Source: a beta proteobacterium CB
GTDB lineage: Bacteria; Pseudomonadota; Gammaproteobacteria; Burkholderiales; Burkholderiaceae
Length of the DNA: 64,000 bases
Direction of reading: 5' to 3'
Assembly: GCA_000342265.1 (NCBI GenBank)
Contig: CP004348.1
Location: 434,001 to 498,000 of the forward strand
Of the stretch, positions 58,373 through 64,000 are shown piece after piece; position 1 is the first letter of the stretch; each line of letters opens with the position of its first letter. A program made the translations under genes and the position numbers. The notes under the pieces are model-generated. The model searched no databases. It was not told the origin of the DNA and saw nothing but the letters and a program-made list of their open reading frames with translations.

Positions 58373-59755
58373 TTGCAGACTGAACAAACTGGTTTACAGC
58401 GCCACCTCAAGGTGCGGCACATTCGCCTCATGGCCTTAGGTTCCACTATCGGCGTCGGATTATTTCTGGGCTCGGCAAGCGCGATTCAAATCGCAGGACC
58501 CTCAATCCTATTGGGGTACCTCCTGGCGGGTATCGTTGCCTTCATCGTTCTTCGCACCCTGGGTGAGATGGCGGTGCATGAGCCTGTCGCTGGTTCTTTT
58601 GCTGCATATGCCAATACCTATGTAGGACCGCTTGCGGGCTATATGGTTGGATGGGGCTACTGGACGTACTGGATCGTCGTCGGAATAGCTGAAGTGACTG
58701 CTGTTGGTATTTATATGGGTATTTGGTTCCCTGAGACGCCGCAGTGGATCTGGGCTTTATCTTCCATCTTGATGATGGGTCTGATTAATCTGATTGCCGT
58801 CAAAGTATTTGGTGAGTTTGAGTTTTGGTTTGCCCTGATCAAAGTGGTTGCTATTGTTGCCATGATTGCCTTGGGTGGCTCAGTTATTTTCTTTGGCTTT
58901 ACCAATGACTGGAATCCGATTGGCTTAAGTAACTTATGGCAGCACGGTGGATTCTTCCCCAACGGTATTAGTGGCATGTTGCTGTCCTTGCAGATGGTCT
59001 TATTTGCTTACGTCGGTATTGAGATGATTGGCTTATCTGCTGGTGAAGCAGAGAACCCGCGAAAAACCATTCCAATGGCGATTGATTCCTTGGCATGGCG
59101 CATCTTGATTTTTTACATGGGCGCAATCCTTGTCATTTTGGCAATCTTCCCTTGGAATGAAGTTGGTCAGCAAGGCAGCCCATTCGTGGTGATGTTTGAG
59201 CGAATTGGTTTACGTGAAGCTGCTGGAATCATTAACTTCGTAGTGATTACTGCCGCCTTGTCATCCTGCAATGCAGGCATCTTTAGTGGTGGACGACTCT
59301 TGTATGCGCTCTCAGTCAACGGCTATGCACCATCCCCATTTGCCAAACTATCAAAGTATGGCGTTCCGCACCGCGCAGTGATGGCAACGGTAGGGGTTTG
59401 CATGACTGGGGTAGTGCTCAATTATTTCGTTCCCGATAAAGCATTTCAATACATCATGGCCGCAGTTACCTTCGTTGGTTTGATGGTATGGATTGCTATT
59501 TTGATTACGCAAATTCAGTTTCGTCGCTCACTTACAAAAGTCCAGGTTGCTGAGTTGGCATACCGCACACCCTGGTGGCCCTATTCCTCGTGGTTCGCAT
59601 TGGCATTTATCGCCTTAGTCGTGGTGTTAATGGGTTTTCATGAGGATGCGCGGATTGCTTTGATCTTAGGTCCGTGTTTATTAGGTGTGTATCTCGCCAT
59701 GTTCTACATCGTTGGCTTGAATCGCAAAACAAAACTGAGTCGTGAATTCAAATAA
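58373..59755 (+). CDS. Amino acid permease (APC superfamily, AAT family)
   Basis: 460 aa, 12 predicted helices. The N-terminus HLKVRHIRLMALGSTIGVGL and then FVVLRTLGEMAVHEP-type sequence (IVLRTLGEMAVHEPVAGSFA) are signatures of AAT-family proton symporters such as CycA, GabP and ProY. TTG at 58373 is taken as the start because a near-perfect AAAGGAGG lies six bases before it; an in-frame TTG at 58334 falls inside a hairpin. With alanine dehydrogenase 10 bases downstream, alanine or glycine is the most likely substrate. Confidence 0.9.
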   Translation: MQTEQTGLQRHLKVRHIRLMALGSTIGVGLFLGSASAIQIAGPSILLGYLLAGIVAFIVLRTLGEMAVHEPVAGSFAAYANTYVGPLAGYMVGWGYWTYWIVVGIAEVTAVGIYMGIWFPETPQWIWALSSILMMGLINLIAVKVFGEFEFWFALIKVVAIVAMIALGGSVIFFGFTNDWNPIGLSNLWQHGGFFPNGISGMLLSLQMVLFAYVGIEMIGLSAGEAENPRKTIPMAIDSLAWRILIFYMGAILVILAIFPWNEVGQQGSPFVVMFERIGLREAAGIINFVVITAALSSCNAGIFSGGRLLYALSVNGYAPSPFAKLSKYGVPHRAVMATVGVCMTGVVLNYFVPDKAFQYIMAAVTFVGLMVWIAILITQIQFRRSLTKVQVAELAYRTPWWPYSSWFALAFIALVVVLMGFHEDARIALILGPCLLGVYLAMFYIVGLNRKTKLSREFK

Positions 59756-59765
59756 GGAGACATAA

Positions 59766-60884
59766 ATGATTGTTGGCGTACCTCAAGAAGTAAAAAATAA
59801 TGAATTTCGTGTTGGCTTAACCCCAGGAAATGTGAGGGGCTTGTGTAAACAAGGGCATTCTGTTTTAGTACAGCGTGGAGCAGGCGAGCAAATTGGCTTG
59901 AGCGATGAATCCTATCGTTTATCAGGCGCTACTTTAATCAATAGCGCTGCCGAAGTTTTTGCTAAAGCCGAAATGGTAGTGAAGGTGAAGGAGCCTCAGC
60001 CGCAAGAATGTGCGATGTTGCGTGAAGATCAAATTCTTTTTACCTATTTACATCTCGCGCCAGATCCGCAGCAAACCAAAGCCTTGCTCGCTTCAGGCGC
60101 AAGTTGCATAGCCTATGAGACAGTGACTTCGTGTAACGGCGCTCTGCCCCTCTTGGCTCCAATGAGTGAGGTTGCAGGCAGAATGTCTATTCAAGCTGCG
60201 GCTAGTCATCTAGAGAAAACGAACGGGGGTTTGGGAATACTGATGGCGGGTGTCCCGGGTGTAGCTCCTGCAAAGGTAGTCATCTTGGGCGCTGGAGTTG
60301 TAGGACGCAATGCCTTGCAAATGGCGGTAGGAATGGGTGCAGATGTTTGTATCTTCGATCGCAATATCGATTGCTTAAGGCAAATTGATATGCTCTACGG
60401 CAATCGCGTAAGAACTTTTTATGCCGACCCTCTCTTGGTAGAGCTAGAGGTTTGTGAGGCGGATGTGGTCATTGGCGCTGTGTTATTGCCTGGTGCTGCA
60501 GCGCCAAAATTGGTGACTCGTGAGATGGTGCGAAAAATGAAGGCGGGTTCAGTAGTCGTGGATGTGGCAATTGATCAAGGCGGTTGTTTTGAGACATCTA
60601 AGCCCACAACTCATACCGATCCCACCTTTATCGTGGATGGCGTGTTGCATTACTGCGTAGCAAATATGCCTGGTGCAGTCGCCAGAACTTCCACCTTTGC
60701 GTTGACTAATGCAACTTACCCGTTTATTGAAGCGCTGGCAAATAGAGGCATGGCTAAGGCTCTCGCCTACGATCATCATCTACGCAACGGATTGAGCGTT
60801 CATCGAGGCAATCTCACGTCTGAGCCAGTTGCTAAAGCGCAGAAAGTGGACTTTGTTCCGGTAGAAGAGTTGTTAGTGGCCTAG
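59766..60884 (+). CDS. ald: Alanine dehydrogenase
   Basis: 372 aa NAD-dependent enzyme interconverting alanine with pyruvate and ammonia. Motifs: MIVGVPQEVKNNEFRVGLTP, the active-site Lys in MVVKVKEPQPQE, His in YLHLAPDP, the Rossmann loop VVILGAGVVGRNALQMA and DVAIDQGGCFETSKPTTH. A good AAGGAG lies before its ATG. Placement right after an amino acid permease indicates an uptake-and-deamination unit for alanine as carbon and nitrogen source. Confidence 0.96.
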   Translation: MIVGVPQEVKNNEFRVGLTPGNVRGLCKQGHSVLVQRGAGEQIGLSDESYRLSGATLINSAAEVFAKAEMVVKVKEPQPQECAMLREDQILFTYLHLAPDPQQTKALLASGASCIAYETVTSCNGALPLLAPMSEVAGRMSIQAAASHLEKTNGGLGILMAGVPGVAPAKVVILGAGVVGRNALQMAVGMGADVCIFDRNIDCLRQIDMLYGNRVRTFYADPLLVELEVCEADVVIGAVLLPGAAAPKLVTREMVRKMKAGSVVVDVAIDQGGCFETSKPTTHTDPTFIVDGVLHYCVANMPGAVARTSTFALTNATYPFIEALANRGMAKALAYDHHLRNGLSVHRGNLTSEPVAKAQKVDFVPVEELLVA

Positions 60885-60914
60885 TGGTTTCAGTGCAGCC
60901 CTAGGGATTGAATG

Positions 60915-60938
60915 TCTCGGGAGTCTAGGCTCCCGAGA
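60915..60938 (+). terminator. Hairpin after ald
   Basis: TCTCGGGAG and CTCCCGAGA form a perfect nine-base-pair stem with a six-base loop, followed by TTTCCTCT. The T tract is short, so it may be a weak terminator or attenuator between ald and the GDT1-type gene. Confidence 0.55.
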
Positions 60939-60958
60939 TTTCCTCTATCATTCTATAA

Positions 60959-61534
60959 ATGGACTTATCTGCACTAGCACTTTCTACTGGCGTAGTTGCA
61001 TTAGCTGAGATGGGGGATAAAACCCAATTACTCTCCTTGATGTTGGCTGCGCGTTATCCAAAACAGGCGCTCGCTATTATTGGCGGCATATTGATTGCGA
61101 CAATTGCCAATCACGCCTGTGCAGCTCTACTGGGGCATTGGCTCACCACATTTATGAGTCCAGATCTTCTCAAGTGGATTTTAGGTTTGAGCTTTTTGGG
61201 AATTGGACTTTGGCTTTTGGTGCCTGACCACATTGATGATGCATCCGGTTCAAAAGTGGCTGATAAGGCCTTCCAAGTATTTATGCTGACGGTTGGACTC
61301 TTTTTCTTGGCTGAGATGGGGGATAAGACCCAGATCGCTACGATCGCCCTAGGCGCAAAATATTCCGATGTCTTTTCTGTAACAGTTGGCACCACTTTGG
61401 GGATGATGTTGGCTAATGCCCCGGCCGTTTGGATTGGTCAGAAATTCACTAAACGTATGCCCATTAAGTGGGTACATGCGGTAGCCGCTGTGACCTTCAT
61501 CGCCATTGGTATTGCTACCCTTATTTGGGGCTAG
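60959..61534 (+). CDS. GDT1/TMEM165 (UPF0016) family cation exporter
   Basis: 191 aa with six predicted helices in two repeats, each carrying the family motif EMGDKTQ (VVALAEMGDKTQLLSLMLA and LFFLAEMGDKTQIATIALG). Bacterial relatives such as MneA export Mn2+; eukaryotic ones carry Ca2+ or Mn2+ into the Golgi. Mn2+ export is therefore the best guess. I saw no yybP-ykoY riboswitch in the 74-base gap upstream, only a terminator-like hairpin. Confidence 0.9.
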   Translation: MDLSALALSTGVVALAEMGDKTQLLSLMLAARYPKQALAIIGGILIATIANHACAALLGHWLTTFMSPDLLKWILGLSFLGIGLWLLVPDHIDDASGSKVADKAFQVFMLTVGLFFLAEMGDKTQIATIALGAKYSDVFSVTVGTTLGMMLANAPAVWIGQKFTKRMPIKWVHAVAAVTFIAIGIATLIWG

Positions 61535-61567
61535 GCTGAATTTTTCCATGGGGCTTAAAATTGCCCT

Positions 61568-64000
61568 ATGAAAACTGATCTGCCACAGAGCTTTCGTAGG
61601 CTCGAATACCGTGCCCCTAATTACACCTTTTCACAGGTTGAGCTAGATATTGCCTTAGATCCCGCTAGGACGATTGTGAAGAGTCGCCTAGAGGTTTTGC
61701 CTGGCGCTGGTCATGAGGCTGGTGCGCCTTTAGTGTTGCAGGGCCATGAACTTGAGTTTGTGAGTTTGCGTATTAATGGTGAAGCCCATCGCCAGTTTGA
61801 ACTCACACCAGAAGCCCTCACTATTCATGCATTACCGCATGAAGGTAAGCAAACATTTATCGTTGAAATCATTTGCGTTTGTGTGCCCGAGAAAAATACT
61901 TCGCTCATGGGCTTGTATGTTTCCAATGGCAATTTCTTTACGCAGTGTGAAGCTGAAGGATTCAGAAAGATTACTTACTTCCTTGATAGGCCGGACGTCA
62001 TGGCGCGTTATCGCGTGACCCTCCGCGCCCGAGAGGCAGAGTACCCAGTATTGTTGTCAAACGGTAATCTGATTGGTACTGAAAAATTACCGAATGGTTG
62101 GCATAGTGCCGTCTGGGAAGATCCATTTCCAAAGCCGTCTTACTTGTTTGCCTTGGTTGCTGGCAAGCTGGAGTGCATTGAAGAGAATATCACCACCAGT
62201 AGTGGTGCAAAAAAGCTATTGCAGATTTGGGTTGAACCGCATGACTTGAAAAAGACTCGTCATGCAATGGATTCTTTAATTGCATCAATTCATTGGGATG
62301 AAAAGCGCTACGGTCTTGAGCTCGATCTCGAGCGCTTCATGATTGTGGCGGTAGGTGATTTCAATATGGGTGCAATGGAGAACAAGGGCCTTAATGTTTT
62401 CAATACCAAGTATGTCCTTGCTCAACCAGAAACCGCAACAGATGCTGACTTTGCCAATATTGAAAGCGTTGTAGCGCATGAGTACTTCCACAACTGGACT
62501 GGTAATCGGGTTACCTGCAGGGATTGGTTTCAGCTTTCTCTTAAGGAGGGGTTGACCGTATTCCGTGATCAAGAGTTTTCTGCAGATCAGATGGGAAGTG
62601 ATTCTGGCAGGGCAGTCAAGCGTATCGAGGACGTGCGTCTATTGCGTCAACTGCAGTTCCCTGAAGATGCTGGTCCGATGGCGCATCCAATTCGCCCAGA
62701 TAAGTACCAAGAGATTAATAACTTTTACACGGTGACAGTGTATGAGAAGGGTGCTGAAGTTGTCCGTATGTATCAAACCCTATTGGGTGTTGAGGGTTTC
62801 CGCAAGGGCATGGATCTTTACTTCAAGCGTCATGATGGTCAAGCGGTTACTTGCGATGATTTCTTGGCGGCGATGGCTGATGCTAATGACCGCGATCTTT
62901 CTCAATTTAAGAATTGGTATAGCCAAGCAGGCACGCCTAAGGTCAAAGTAGAAGAATTCTACGATGCAGATAAAAAACAATATCGAATTACCTTGACGCA
63001 AACCCCTTCAGCTAATACCGCACAAAACGATAGCAAGCCTTTTCATATTCCATTGAAGATGCGCCTGCTTACTCCTGAAAATGATCAGGCGGAGACTTTA
63101 TTAGAGTTAATTCAAGATCAACAAACTTGGACTTTCAATCAAGTAGCAAGTCGTCCAGTGTTATCGATCAATCGCAATTTCTCAGCACCGATTAATTTAG
63201 ATTTTGATCAAAGTGAGACAGATTTACTCACCATGTTCTCGAGCGATGACGATGCCTTCAATCGCTGGGAAGCGGGTCAAAAGCTGGCAATGCAAATGAT
63301 TCTGGGTAATCGCCTGCCTGATAAAGATTTGATTGAGGCCTACCGCACCCTCTTGACTGATCCGGATTTAGATCCTGCATTCAAAGAACTGTCACTAACT
63401 TTACCTGCCGAAACATATCTGTATGAGCAGTGCGCCAGTGTTGACCCTCAGAAAATTTATGCTGCCCGTCGCGCCTTCCGCCATGCTATTGCGAGTGAGT
63501 TGCGTATCGAATGGGCTGCTCTTTATCAGCAGATGCAAACACCAGGACCATTTAACCCTGATGCAGTAAGTGCTGGCAAGCGCTCCCTAAAGAATCTCGC
63601 ACTTAGCATGTTGCTCGAAGCAGATCCGCTGATTTGGGCGCCAATGGCGGTCAATCAATATCAAAATGCTGACAATATGACCGACCGATACGCTGCCCTG
63701 GCTGGTTTGGTGATTCATGGATCCAAATCCGCTGTAGCTTGTCTGGAAGATTTCCATACTCGATTTGCTGATGATGCTTTAGTGATTGATAAGTGGTTTG
63801 CATTGCAATCAAGCAGACCGCCAGTTGCCAACGCTGAATCCACCTTAATTGAAGTAAAGCGTTTGCGTGAGCACGAAGCTTTCAAAATGAATAACCCAAA
63901 CCGGGTTCGTAGCGTGATTCATGCTTTTTGTATGAATAACCCCGCTAGCTTTCATCAAGTGGATGGCAGTGGTTATGCATTTTGGGCCGAATCCGTTCTT
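61568..64000 (+). CDS. pepN: Aminopeptidase N, 3' end beyond window
   Basis: 811 codons are visible; the stop lies past the right edge (E. coli PepN has 870 residues). The N-terminal beta domain is followed by the M1 exopeptidase motif GAMEN, the zinc site HEYFHNWTGNRVTCRDWFQL with Glu further on in LKEGLTVFRD, and the C-terminal helical domain. The subtype matches bacterial PepN rather than eukaryotic-like M1 enzymes. Zinc-dependent removal of N-terminal residues in the cytoplasm. The start ATG is the first after the upstream stop and has no obvious Shine-Dalgarno sequence. Confidence 0.95.
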   Translation, partial: MKTDLPQSFRRLEYRAPNYTFSQVELDIALDPARTIVKSRLEVLPGAGHEAGAPLVLQGHELEFVSLRINGEAHRQFELTPEALTIHALPHEGKQTFIVEIICVCVPEKNTSLMGLYVSNGNFFTQCEAEGFRKITYFLDRPDVMARYRVTLRAREAEYPVLLSNGNLIGTEKLPNGWHSAVWEDPFPKPSYLFALVAGKLECIEENITTSSGAKKLLQIWVEPHDLKKTRHAMDSLIASIHWDEKRYGLELDLERFMIVAVGDFNMGAMENKGLNVFNTKYVLAQPETATDADFANIESVVAHEYFHNWTGNRVTCRDWFQLSLKEGLTVFRDQEFSADQMGSDSGRAVKRIEDVRLLRQLQFPEDAGPMAHPIRPDKYQEINNFYTVTVYEKGAEVVRMYQTLLGVEGFRKGMDLYFKRHDGQAVTCDDFLAAMADANDRDLSQFKNWYSQAGTPKVKVEEFYDADKKQYRITLTQTPSANTAQNDSKPFHIPLKMRLLTPENDQAETLLELIQDQQTWTFNQVASRPVLSINRNFSAPINLDFDQSETDLLTMFSSDDDAFNRWEAGQKLAMQMILGNRLPDKDLIEAYRTLLTDPDLDPAFKELSLTLPAETYLYEQCASVDPQKIYAARRAFRHAIASELRIEWAALYQQMQTPGPFNPDAVSAGKRSLKNLALSMLLEADPLIWAPMAVNQYQNADNMTDRYAALAGLVIHGSKSAVACLEDFHTRFADDALVIDKWFALQSSRPPVANAESTLIEVKRLREHEAFKMNNPNRVRSVIHAFCMNNPASFHQVDGSGYAFWAESVL

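Noticed and set aside
60885..60958. yybP-ykoY manganese riboswitch before the GDT1-type gene
   Set aside because: The 74-base gap is too short and lacks the conserved motif; only a terminator-like hairpin is present.

Overview
The window looks like chromosome of a freshwater betaproteobacterium of the Burkholderiaceae, most likely Polynucleobacter. This is inferred from gene order (purD-hemF-nadD-rsfS-rlmH-maf-rng, DUF3460-scpA-panC, zapA followed by 6S RNA), from protein similarity recalled from memory, and from moderate GC. No prophage, insertion sequence, CRISPR array or plasmid gene was seen. Genes are densely packed with many 1-4 base overlaps.

Layout. 1-8.3 kb: the 5' end of gluQ, dnaE, and a lipopolysaccharide cluster (three glycosyltransferases, and msbA divergent from them). 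8.3-15.1 kb: a long minus-strand housekeeping run (yebC, purD, hemF, nadD, rsfS, rlmH, maf, rng), then tRNA-Leu(CAA). 15.3-21.6 kb: a CysB-type regulator, lptFG, pepA, holC and lgt. 21.7-25.7 kb: a malonate cluster of malonyl-CoA decarboxylase, a Bug-type periplasmic binding protein and malonyl-CoA synthetase. 25.7-27.4 kb: a TauE permease, 6S RNA, zapA and a zapB-like gene. 27.4-32.5 kb: a cobalamin-riboswitch-controlled B12 uptake operon (btuB, btuF, btuC, btuD).

32.6-39.3 kb holds the most interesting part, an oxalate catabolic island: a cysteine-free Crp/Fnr regulator, oxc, frc, a lone FixL-like PAS protein, a second frc-like CoA-transferase, and a formyltransferase resembling the hydrolase domain of 10-formyltetrahydrofolate dehydrogenase. 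In front of oxc lie a perfect FNR-type palindrome centred exactly 41.5 bases upstream of a predicted start point and a leader of about 127 bases with competing hairpins. The last gene suggests that formyl-CoA carbon may be passed to folate rather than only released as formate. This is an inference.

39.3-46.9 kb: panC, scpA, a DUF3460 gene, metG, fdhD, dcd and a large basic amino acid decarboxylase. 47-54.4 kb: TRAP permease subunits without a binding protein, argH, hemC, hemD, ubiC and rhlE with a hairpin-rich leader. 54.7-64 kb: an aldehyde dehydrogenase, msrA, pdxH, tcdA, an amino acid permease with alanine dehydrogenase behind a leader that could mask its ribosome binding site, a GDT1-family cation exporter, and most of pepN. 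Malonate and oxalate use fits a planktonic heterotroph living on small photoproducts of humic matter. Formate from oxalate could be oxidised by a formate dehydrogenase that needs fdhD, though no dehydrogenase gene is in the window.
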